Assembly: GCA_024277955.1 (NCBI GenBank)
Contig: JAJRUE010000078.1
Span: forward strand, 1 to 5,851
Origin: Alphaproteobacteria bacterium
GTDB lineage: Bacteria; Pseudomonadota; Alphaproteobacteria; Rhodobacterales; Rhodobacteraceae
Reading direction: 5' to 3'
DNA length: 5,851 bases
The position numbers and the translations under genes were made by a program. Under the pieces are notes generated by a model, which did not search any database, was not told where the DNA came from, and worked only from the letters and a program-made list of their open reading frames with translations. Shown here one piece after another: positions 1-5,714 of this stretch (the first letter of the stretch is position 1; each line of letters begins with the position of its first letter).

Positions 1-75
1 ACCGTCGTGATCGTGGTGCTGGTTTTCGGGCACAGGTCACTGACCCGCAATGCTGCCACCGACGCCGCTGTCTGA
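1..75 (+). CDS. C-terminal tail of an unidentified, probably membrane, protein (5' end outside window)
   Basis: Reading frame 1 is open from the window edge to a TGA at 73-75, giving 24 residues. The first ten (TVVIVVLVFG) are strongly hydrophobic, as in the end of a transmembrane helix. They are followed by a short polar, partly basic tail (HRSLTRNAATDAAV). This pattern fits the last helix and cytoplasmic tail of an integral membrane protein such as a transporter. The fragment is too short to assign to a family. Another frame is also open here, but it gives an arginine- and cysteine-rich peptide that looks like a shadow. The gene would converge on the minus-strand trhO-like gene across the 310-bp spacer that follows. 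Confidence 0.45.
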   Translation, partial: TVVIVVLVFGHRSLTRNAATDAAV

Positions 76-142
76 CCGTCTTTCCATCTGATATGCCGCG
101 GCCGGTATCGCCATGGCGGCAGCGGCTACGCCCGCCTCACGA

Positions 143-175
143 TGCCTCCGGCGGGGATATTTGGAAAAAGAAGAA
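143..175 (+). repeat. Rhodobacteraceae-type intergenic repeat, copy A
   Basis: The copy consists of a 20-bp core (143-162, GCCTCCGGCGGGGATATTT plus one upstream T), three variable bases, and the purine run AAAAGAAGAA at 166-175. An inverted copy lies at 289-321, matching at 30 of 33 positions with the core identical. From memory, the core followed by an A/G-rich run is frequent in intergenic DNA of Rhodobacteraceae, often near gene ends. Its function is not established here. It may act with its partner as part of a bidirectional terminator. Confidence 0.8.
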
Positions 176-185
176 GAAAAGAGCC

Positions 186-210
186 CTTCGTCCCGGCATG
201 CAGGACGAAG
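186..210. terminator. Hairpin between the repeat copies, possible bidirectional terminator
   Basis: CTTCGTCC at 186-193 pairs perfectly with GGACGAAG at 203-210 around a 9-nt loop. On the minus strand the stem is followed within a few bases by a long pyrimidine run with several T tracts, the complement of the A/G run at 165-180. On the plus strand it is followed by a pyrimidine-rich stretch ending in TTTT at 221-224. Both flanking genes point at this spacer, so termination in both directions makes sense. The 8-bp stem and the interrupted T runs make this a moderate candidate. Confidence 0.4.
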
Positions 211-288
211 AGCCTTCTCCTTTTGCGGTCATCGGCGTCCCCGCCTGTACCGCATCCCAAGAAAGGGACAATTTTCTTAAAATCCGGT

Positions 289-321
289 TTCTTCTTTTCG
301 GAAATATCCCCGCCGGAGGCA
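289..321 (-). repeat. Rhodobacteraceae-type intergenic repeat, copy B (inverted relative to copy A)
   Basis: Read on the minus strand, this matches copy A: the same 20-bp core at 302-321, three differing bases at 299-301, then AAAAGAAGAA at 289-298. The two copies face each other, with purine runs pointing inward, and enclose a unit of 179 bp (143-321). The arrangement resembles a paired REP-like unit or a small MITE-like inverted repeat. I see no clear target-site duplication outside the pair. Confidence 0.8.
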
Positions 322-327
322 ATCCGA

Positions 328-348
328 ACCCCGGATGAAATCCGGGGT
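328..348. repeat. Perfect 9-bp hairpin
   Basis: ACCCCGGAT at 328-336 pairs exactly with ATCCGGGGT at 340-348 around a GAA triloop. It lies between copy B of the repeat and the terminator-like hairpin at 354-377, downstream of the minus-strand gene that ends at 386. It lacks an adjacent T run on either strand, so it is less a classical terminator than a stable RNA 3'-end structure or a second, backup stem. Confidence 0.6.
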
Positions 349-353
349 GAGAT

Positions 354-377
354 CAAAACGTCGCGCCGTCAGGCGCG
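354..377 (-). terminator. Candidate rho-independent terminator of the trhO-like gene
   Basis: Read on the minus strand, CGCGCC (377-372) pairs with GGCGCG (367-362) around a TGAC tetraloop. The stem is followed by AC, G and TTTT (358-355). It begins 8 bp after the TAG stop at 386-388. A six-pair all-GC stem, a tetraloop and a short T run in the right place support intrinsic termination. The T run is only four bases long, so efficiency is uncertain, and the further hairpins at 328-348 and 186-210 may help. Confidence 0.55.
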
Positions 378-385
378 TCCGCTTT

Positions 386-1300
386 CTAACGGCTTTCCGC
401 CATGCCGATATGCCGCTTGCCGCGTGCTGCGGCCAGATCCACCTGTTTCTGCCGCTCGCGGAACCGTGCCTTTTGTTCGTCCGTCGTCTGCTCGACGCAC
501 AAATGGCAGCTGACGCCGCGCTCGTATTCGGGCCGCGCCTTGTCGGCCGGCAGGATCGGTTGCCGGCAGGCGTGACACAGTTCGTGCGGCCCCTCGCGCA
601 GCCCGTGGCCCACCGAAACCCGCCCATCGAACACGAAACATTCGCCGCGCCACAGGCTTTCGTCGGCGGGCACCTCTTCCAGGTATTTCAGGATACCGCC
701 CTTCAGGTGGAAGACCTCGGATTCCCCCAGCCCCAGCAGGTAGTTGGTCGATTTCTCGCAGCGTATGCCGCCGGTGCAGAACATCGCGATCCGCTTGTTG
801 TGGAAGCGCGCGCGGTTCTCCTCCCACCAGGCCGGGAAGTCCCGGAACGACCGGGTGCCCGGATCAACCGCGCCCTGGAAGGTGCCGATCGCCACCTCAT
901 AGTCGTTGCGCGCGTCGATCACCACTACGTCCGGAGCGCTGATCAGCTCGTTCCATTCAGCCGGCTCGACATAATGGCCGACCGCCGCGCGCGGGTCCAC
1001 ATCCGGCTGGCCCAGTGTCACGATCTCGCGCTTGAGGCGGACCTTCATGCGGTTAAACGGCGCATTGCGCGCCGTGCTTTCCTTCCAGTCGAGCGCCGCG
1101 CAGCCCGGCAGGGTCCGGATATGGGCCAGCAACGCGTCGATCGCATCCCGCGTGCCGGCGATTGTGCCGTTGATCCCTTCGTGCGCCAGCAGCAGGGTGC
1201 CACGCACCCCGCGCGCAACGCACAGATCCAGAAGCGGGCCACGCAGTGCGGTCGGGTCGTCAAAGCGGGTGAATTGGTAGAGGGCGGCGATCACATACAT
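386..1300 (-). CDS. trhO: TrhO/YceA-type rhodanese-domain tRNA uridine(34) hydroxylase
   Basis: This 304-residue protein matches the TrhO (YceA) family, which in Escherichia coli hydroxylates uridine 34 of certain tRNAs in an oxygen-dependent reaction, the first step towards 5-methoxy- or 5-carboxymethoxy-uridine. The N-terminal part (about 1-95) includes the family segment LLLAHEGINGTIAGT (36-50). The rhodanese domain (about 120-215) starts with VVVIDARNDYE and carries the active-site loop FCTGGIRCEK, so the catalytic cysteine should be Cys175. A C-terminal region has CHAC (242-245) and CHLC (265-268), a cysteine pair arrangement also seen in family members and likely metal-binding or structural. 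Translation is placed at the ATG at 1298-1300 because MYVIAALYQF is a typical family start. No strong Shine-Dalgarno sequence precedes it, and the frame stays open upstream only as antisense of pncA. The gene is transcribed away from pncA and ends in a spacer with terminator-like hairpins. Confidence 0.93.
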   Translation of the reverse strand: MYVIAALYQFTRFDDPTALRGPLLDLCVARGVRGTLLLAHEGINGTIAGTRDAIDALLAHIRTLPGCAALDWKESTARNAPFNRMKVRLKREIVTLGQPDVDPRAAVGHYVEPAEWNELISAPDVVVIDARNDYEVAIGTFQGAVDPGTRSFRDFPAWWEENRARFHNKRIAMFCTGGIRCEKSTNYLLGLGESEVFHLKGGILKYLEEVPADESLWRGECFVFDGRVSVGHGLREGPHELCHACRQPILPADKARPEYERGVSCHLCVEQTTDEQKARFRERQKQVDLAAARGKRHIGMAESR

Positions 1301-1309
1301 GGCCGCCGA

Positions 1310-1337
1310 CTTAGACCAGCCGGCGCCCCCGGCGCAA
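1310..1337 (-). promoter_or_regulatory. Weak promoter candidate for the trhO-like gene
   Basis: On the minus strand, TTGCGC (1337-1332) and TCTAAG (1315-1310) are separated by 16 bp and resemble sigma-70 elements (3/6 and 4/6 matches). The second box ends 9 bp before the ATG at 1300, so a transcript from here would have almost no leader. This is consistent with the absence of a good ribosome binding site, but the match is weak and could be chance. Confidence 0.22.
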
Positions 1338-1347
1338 GGGCGCACGC

Positions 1348-1376
1348 TTGACGCGCCGCCAGAGCCTGCGTACCCA
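1348..1376 (+). promoter_or_regulatory. Weak promoter candidate for pncA
   Basis: CTTGACG contains a good -35 box (TTGACG, 1348-1353). Seventeen bases later lies TACCCA (1371-1376), a poor -10 box that keeps only the first TA. The divergent spacer is only 103 bp (1301-1403), so a pncA promoter should be in or near it. The -35 box is the only convincing part. Confidence 0.3.
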
Positions 1377-1389
1377 AGATGCGTCCAAC

Positions 1390-1394
1390 AGGAG
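1390..1394 (+). promoter_or_regulatory. Shine-Dalgarno sequence of pncA
   Basis: AGGAG lies 9 bp before the ATG at 1404-1406. It decides the start: an in-frame ATG at 1299 would add 35 residues with no family resemblance and would overlap the first codon of the divergent gene. Confidence 0.8.
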
Positions 1395-1403
1395 AAACCC
1401 CGC

Positions 1404-2015
1404 ATGCGCCCCGCCAACGAAGCCCTGATCGTCATCGATGTCCAGAACGACTTTTGCCCCGGCGGCGCCCTGGCCGTTACCGACGGCGACCAGGTGGTTG
1501 CCCCGATCAACCGGATGATGGGTGATTTCCAGGCCGTCATCCTGACCCAGGACTGGCACCCGGCGGACCATGCTTCGTTTGCCGACAACCACCCCGGCCG
1601 CGCCCCGTTCGAGATGATCGAGCTTGCCTACGGCCCCCAGGTTCTGTGGCCGGCGCATTGCATCCAGGGCAGCCCCGGCGCGGCCTTTCACGCAGATCTG
1701 CACACCGATCGGGCCGACCTGATCATCCGCAAGGGGTTCCGAGCGCAAATCGACAGCTATTCGGCCTTTTTCGAAAACGACCAGCGCACGGTCACCGGCC
1801 TTGACGGCTACCTGCGCAGCCGTGGGTTTGACAGCCTGACCATGGTCGGGTTGGCCACCGATTTCTGCGTCGCCTATTCGGCGCAGGATGCGGCGCGGCT
1901 GGGCTACAAGGTGCGCGTGGTTGAAAGCGCCTGCCGGGCGATCGATCTGGACGGGTCGCTGGCTGCGGCCCGCAAGGCGATGACAGATGCAGGCGTCGAA
2001 TTGCTGGACCAATAG
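1404..2015 (+). CDS. pncA: Nicotinamidase (isochorismatase-like cysteine hydrolase)
   Basis: This 203-residue cytoplasmic enzyme should hydrolyse nicotinamide to nicotinate and ammonia, feeding the Preiss-Handler NAD route. The catalytic Asp-Lys-Cys triad is visible: Asp12 in LIVIDVQNDFCPGG, Lys110 in IIRKGF and Cys155 in GLATDFCV. The metal site fits Asp50 and His52 in TQDWHP, His56 in DHASF and His85 in WPAHC. The length is close to that of bacterial PncA enzymes, and all key residues are present, so it should be active. The close nicotinamidase-like features (DFCPGG, DWHPADH, WPAHCIQG) argue against a generic isochorismatase or pyrazinamide-unrelated hydrolase. It is followed after 84 bp by the sensor kinase gene and then pncB, which catalyses the next step. 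It is divergent from the trhO-like gene. Confidence 0.95.
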   Translation: MRPANEALIVIDVQNDFCPGGALAVTDGDQVVAPINRMMGDFQAVILTQDWHPADHASFADNHPGRAPFEMIELAYGPQVLWPAHCIQGSPGAAFHADLHTDRADLIIRKGFRAQIDSYSAFFENDQRTVTGLDGYLRSRGFDSLTMVGLATDFCVAYSAQDAARLGYKVRVVESACRAIDLDGSLAAARKAMTDAGVELLDQ

Positions 2016-2053
2016 GGCGCCACAAATCCTTCGTTAAGAAACCTGTGGTTGTA

Positions 2054-2098
2054 TGCAAGCTGCGGCACTGTCGCCGCCGGCCTTTGCAAGCAACTGTC
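2054..2098 (+). repeat. Composite direct repeat upstream of the kinase gene
   Basis: TGCAAGC occurs at 2054-2060 and again at 2085-2091, starts 31 bp apart or about three helical turns. Each is followed by ACTGTC (2067-2072 and 2093-2098), at a gap of 6 bp in the first case and 1 bp in the second. The second copy runs almost into the start codon at 2100. It could be an operator, or an old duplication around the kinase start. With such short units, chance is also possible. Confidence 0.3.
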
Positions 2099-2099
2099 A

Positions 2100-4334
2100 A
2101 TGAACAAAAAAACTCTCGCTGCGCAGAAAGAACTGGCCGAATTCGAGGCCCGCAACAGCTCCGCGGGCCGGTTGTTGCGCTATTGCAAGGGCCGGATCGA
2201 AGGGGTGTTCCCGCGCCTGGTGGTTACCGCATCGGGCGCTTTGACGCTGTGGTTGTTGTATGGGCCGACCGTGGGTTTGATGGTGGGCGGCGTTGCGCTG
2301 GCGGGGGAAGGGCTCGATTGCCTGGTCTTGTGGCTGATCGCCCGCCGCAGCCAGACAGAATTGCCGGGGCGCGGGGCATTTGCCGCATCGACCCTGAGCG
2401 CGGCGATCCAGGCGCTGACGATATCGTTTTCGGTGGCCGCGGCCTGGATGCTGGCCCCGGAAAATGGTGGGCGGTATTTTGCCATGGCCTATCTCGCAGG
2501 CGCCGCGCTGAACGCCGGTATCGTGTTGCCGTTTCATGCGCGCGCCGCAGTGGTGCGGCTGAATATCTACCTGGCGACCCTGATCGTTCTGTTTGGCGCC
2601 GATGTCATCCTGGACCGCGGCAGCCTGCGTGGCTTCCTGCAAGACGGGTTCGCCACGGTCATTTTCATCTACATGATCAAGGTCTTCCTGGATTTCACCA
2701 ACAAGGGTTTTGAACGCCGCATTGAAATGGAACGCGATCTGCTGGGCCAGAAACACCGGGTGCAACAGGCCAATGAGGATCTGGAAGAAAAGGAACTTGA
2801 AAGCCGCCGCCTTGCGCTGGTCGCCAAACACGCCAACGATGCGATCGTGATACGCGGCGCCGACGGTCGGATCGAATGGGTCAACGATACCTTCACTCGG
2901 ATGACCGGATACAGCCCGCAAGAGGCGATTGGCAAAACGCCGGCCAGCCTGCTCAACGGCCCGGAATCGTCGACCGAAACCACCGCCATGATCGACCGCG
3001 CGGTGCGGGAACAACGCTCTATCGTCGCGCGCATTCTCAATTATCGCAAGGATGGCAGCACGCTTTGGGTGGAAACCAGCCTGACGCCGATCGTTGAACC
3101 CGATGGCTCGACCTCGATGGTCATCGGGCTGGAACGCGATATATCGGACACCATCGCACGCGAAAACGAACTGGCCCAGGCCAGTGTCGAGGCCGAAGAA
3201 GGCGCGCGGGCGAAAACCGAATTCCTCGCGACCATGAGCCACGAGATACGAACCCCGATGAACGGCATCATCGGCATGGCGGACCTGCTTGGGCGGACCG
3301 ATCTGGACAAGGAACAGCAGGTGTTCGTTTCGACCATCCTGGCGTCGGGCGAAACCCTGCTGCAGATCATCAACGACATCCTGGATGTCACCAAGATCGA
3401 GGCGGGCAAGCTGCACATCCTGCGCGAACCGTTTTCCATCGTGGCCTGTCTGGAGGATGTGATGCGGCTTCTGGATACGCTGGCGGCCGGCAAGGGAATC
3501 GCGCTGGATCTGGAATGGACATCCGATCCGCCAGAGGTGATGATCGGCGATCCCGGCCGGATCACGCAGGTCATCCTGAACCTGGTCGGAAACGCCATCA
3601 AGTTCACCGAGGCCGGCGGCGTCAAGGTGCGCGCGTCCGTCCGCCCCGATGGCGATCGACAGCAGGCGGTCATAGAAATCAGCGACACCGGGATCGGCAT
3701 TTCCAGTGACCGATTGCACAAGATTTTCGACAGTTTCGCGCAGGCGGAAATGGACACCACCCGGCGGTTTGGCGGAACCGGTCTGGGGCTGACCATCGCC
3801 CGCATGTTGGCGCGCGCGATGGGGGGCGATATCTCGGTGACATCGACGCCGGGGCAGGGGTCTTGCTTTACCGTCACGCTTGCCGTCGAAAAGGCCGGCG
3901 CCTCGGTCCAACTGCCGCGCAAGGAGACGGTGCAAACCCCGGCCTGCGACCTTGGCGGCGCGCGCATTCTGGTTGCCGAGGACAATCGCACAAACCGTCT
4001 GGTGGTGCGCAAGATGCTGTCTGACGCCAATGTCAGGCTGATCTTCGCGGGCGATGGCGAACAGGCGGTCGGGGCCTACCGCGACCAAAGGCCGGACCTG
4101 ATCTTCATGGACCTGTCGATGCCCGGCAAGGACGGCATAGAAGCCACCCGCGAAATCCGCGACCACGAACGCGCCCGCAACCTCAAGCCTGTGCCGATCA
4201 TCGCCCTCACCGCGAACGGGTTTGAAAGCGACCGACGCAAATGTCTCGAGGTCGGGATGGACGACTTTCTGACCAAGCCGGTCAAAAAGGCCGGTCTGCT
4301 GGAAAGCGCCGCGCGTTATCTCAAGGCCAGCTGA
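2100..4334 (+). CDS. Membrane hybrid sensor histidine kinase (6 TM - PAS - HisKA - HATPase - REC)
   Basis: The protein has 744 residues. Residues 1-35 are polar and basic. About 36-200 contain some six hydrophobic segments (roughly 38-56, 57-80, 97-119, 125-145, 152-172, 181-199) with no recognised sensor fold. A charged coiled-coil linker (about 203-238) leads to one PAS domain with its PAC part (about 238-352). The HisKA domain has the H-box MSHEIRTPMNG with phospho-acceptor His381. The HATPase domain shows the N-box NLVGNAIKF (Asn498), DTGIGI (Asp529), FDSFAQ and GGTGLGL. The C-terminal receiver (about 621-742) has Glu627/Asp628, phospho-acceptor Asp671, Thr704 and Lys726. All catalytic residues are intact. 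A His-Asp relay to an HPt protein encoded elsewhere is expected. No output DNA-binding domain is present. The ATG at 2100 is preferred for its basic start MNKK, although no good Shine-Dalgarno precedes it; a TTG at 2049 would add 17 residues. The gene lies between pncA and pncB in the same orientation, so a role linked to NAD precursors is a reasonable guess. The signal is unknown. Confidence 0.94.
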   Translation: MNKKTLAAQKELAEFEARNSSAGRLLRYCKGRIEGVFPRLVVTASGALTLWLLYGPTVGLMVGGVALAGEGLDCLVLWLIARRSQTELPGRGAFAASTLSAAIQALTISFSVAAAWMLAPENGGRYFAMAYLAGAALNAGIVLPFHARAAVVRLNIYLATLIVLFGADVILDRGSLRGFLQDGFATVIFIYMIKVFLDFTNKGFERRIEMERDLLGQKHRVQQANEDLEEKELESRRLALVAKHANDAIVIRGADGRIEWVNDTFTRMTGYSPQEAIGKTPASLLNGPESSTETTAMIDRAVREQRSIVARILNYRKDGSTLWVETSLTPIVEPDGSTSMVIGLERDISDTIARENELAQASVEAEEGARAKTEFLATMSHEIRTPMNGIIGMADLLGRTDLDKEQQVFVSTILASGETLLQIINDILDVTKIEAGKLHILREPFSIVACLEDVMRLLDTLAAGKGIALDLEWTSDPPEVMIGDPGRITQVILNLVGNAIKFTEAGGVKVRASVRPDGDRQQAVIEISDTGIGISSDRLHKIFDSFAQAEMDTTRRFGGTGLGLTIARMLARAMGGDISVTSTPGQGSCFTVTLAVEKAGASVQLPRKETVQTPACDLGGARILVAEDNRTNRLVVRKMLSDANVRLIFAGDGEQAVGAYRDQRPDLIFMDLSMPGKDGIEATREIRDHERARNLKPVPIIALTANGFESDRRKCLEVGMDDFLTKPVKKAGLLESAARYLKAS

Positions 4335-4411
4335 CCCCGCGCCCGGCGCAAGTTCGGCAATTCGCGCTTTGCGCCCCGCCCGCCATCGCGTATCACCGGA
4401 TTTGCCCAACC

Positions 4412-4417
4412 AAGGAA
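4412..4417 (+). promoter_or_regulatory. Shine-Dalgarno sequence of pncB
   Basis: AAGGAA lies 7 bp before the ATG at 4425 and supports that start. The 90-bp gap after the kinase stop (4335-4424) holds no clear promoter. A 7-bp inverted repeat there has no T run, so read-through from the kinase gene is plausible. Confidence 0.7.
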
Positions 4418-4424
4418 CGGCCGC

Positions 4425-5714
4425 ATGGATATCGCCACCCGTGTCTATAACCACAAGTGGAAGATCGACCCGATCATCCGATCGTTGATCGACACCGACT
4501 TTTACAAGCTGCTGATGTGCCAGTCGGTTTTCCGCAACCGCCCCGACACCACGGTGACGTTTTCGCTGATCAACCGGTCGCGCCATATCCGCATCGCCGA
4601 GCTGATCGACGAAGGCGAGCTGCGCGAACAGCTGGACCACGTGCGTTCGCTCTCGCTCAGCCGCGGCGAAAGCACCTGGCTGCGCGGCAACACGTTTTAC
4701 GGCAAGCGCCAGATGTTCCGCCCCGATTTCATGGAGTGGTTCGAGAACCTGCGCCTGCCGCCCTACCAGCTGGAAAAGCGCGACGGCCAGTATGAACTGA
4801 CCTTTGAAGGCAAGTGGCCCGAAGTGATGATGTGGGAAATCCCGGCGCTGGCGGTGATCATGGAGCTGCGTTCGCGCGCGGTGCTGGCCGACATGGGGCG
4901 TTTCGAACTGCAGGTGCTTTACGCGCGCGCCATGACCAAGCTCTGGGAAAAGGTGGAAAACCTGCGCACCGTCGACGACCTGAGGATCGCCGATTTCGGC
5001 ACCCGGCGGCGGCATTCCTTCTTGTGGCAGGACTGGTGCGTGCAGGCGCTGATCGAAGGGCTTGGCGACAGTTTCGTCGGCACCTCGAACTGCCTGATCG
5101 CCATGCGCCGCGACATCGAGGCGATCGGCACCAACGCCCACGAATTGCCGATGGTTTACGCCGCGCTTGCCGATAGCGACGAAGAGCTGGCCCAGGCCCC
5201 CTACAAGGTGCTGGCCGACTGGCACGAGGAACACGATGGCAACCTGCGAATCATCCTGCCAGATACCTACGGCACCCGCGGGTTTCTTGAACGCGCGCCC
5301 GACTGGCTGGCCGGCTGGACCGGGATTCGCATCGACAGCGGCGATCCGGCCGAGGGCGCCGAGATTGCCATCGCGTGGTGGAAATCGCGCGGCGAGGATC
5401 CGCGCGAAAAGCTGGTAATCTTTTCCGACGGGCTGGACGCCGACCGGATCATCGCCCTGCACCGCCAGTTTGCCGGTCGCGTGCGGGTGTCCTTCGGCTG
5501 GGGCACGCTGCTGACCAATGATTTCCGGGGTCTTGCCAAGGACGATGCGCTGGCGCCGTTTTCGCTGGTCTGCAAGGCGGTCAGCGCCAATGGCCGGCCG
5601 ACGGTCAAGCTTTCCGACAACCCGCGCAAGGCGATGGGCCCGGCCGCCGAGATCGCGCGCTACAAGCGGGTGTTTGGGGTTGGCGAACAGGTGGAACAGG
5701 ACGTGATCGTCTAG
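4425..5714 (+). CDS. pncB: Nicotinate phosphoribosyltransferase
   Basis: This 429-residue cytoplasmic enzyme should convert nicotinate and phosphoribosyl pyrophosphate to nicotinate mononucleotide with ATP hydrolysis, the committing step of the Preiss-Handler pathway. Family features in order are [14 protein letters not shown] (20-33), the arginine-rich FGTRRRHSF (191-199), GTSNCLIA (219-226), and IGTNAHE (234-240). His239 in that last motif matches the histidine that is phosphorylated in studied enzymes. Next come IRIDSGDP (301-308), FSDGLDAD (333-340) and the phosphate-binding GWGTLLTND (358-366). The length is slightly greater than that of the E. coli enzyme (about 400 residues), and the protein ends in a complete-looking C-terminus ([13 protein letters not shown]). 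It uses the nicotinate made by the PncA encoded two genes upstream. The stop TAG at 5712-5714 lies 14 bp before the transposase stop on the opposite strand, so an IS110 insertion has landed right behind the gene. Confidence 0.96.
   Translation: MDIATRVYNHKWKIDPIIRSLIDTDFYKLLMCQSVFRNRPDTTVTFSLINRSRHIRIAELIDEGELREQLDHVRSLSLSRGESTWLRGNTFYGKRQMFRPDFMEWFENLRLPPYQLEKRDGQYELTFEGKWPEVMMWEIPALAVIMELRSRAVLADMGRFELQVLYARAMTKLWEKVENLRTVDDLRIADFGTRRRHSFLWQDWCVQALIEGLGDSFVGTSNCLIAMRRDIEAIGTNAHELPMVYAALADSDEELAQAPYKVLADWHEEHDGNLRIILPDTYGTRGFLERAPDWLAGWTGIRIDSGDPAEGAEIAIAWWKSRGEDPREKLVIFSDGLDADRIIALHRQFAGRVRVSFGWGTLLTNDFRGLAKDDALAPFSLVCKAVSANGRPTVKLSDNPRKAMGPAAEIARYKRVFGVGEQVEQDVIV

Noticed and set aside
93..513. 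Short open frames in the 76-385 spacer giving lysine- and proline-rich peptides (for example starting MPPAGIF)
   Set aside because: They are translations of the intergenic repeat. Such peptides are familiar spurious predictions from this repeat, and no ribosome binding sites or conserved motifs support them.
335..1351. A 338-codon plus-strand open frame across the trhO-like gene
   Set aside because: It is antisense to a well-supported conserved gene and has no recognisable domain.
1301..1588. N-terminal extension of the trhO-like frame by 96 codons upstream of 1300
   Set aside because: The extension is antisense to pncA and resembles no TrhO sequence. The family start MYVIAALYQF lies at 1300.
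2020..2048. CCACA / TGTGG inverted repeat after pncA, considered as a terminator
   Set aside because: The stem has five pairs, the loop is 19 nt and no T run follows, so it does not support termination between pncA and the kinase gene.
4345..4375. Inverted repeat GGCGCAA / TTGCGCC with a 17-nt loop after the kinase stop, considered as a terminator
   Set aside because: The stem is only 7 bp, the loop is long and no T run follows. Such repeats are common by chance in GC-rich DNA.
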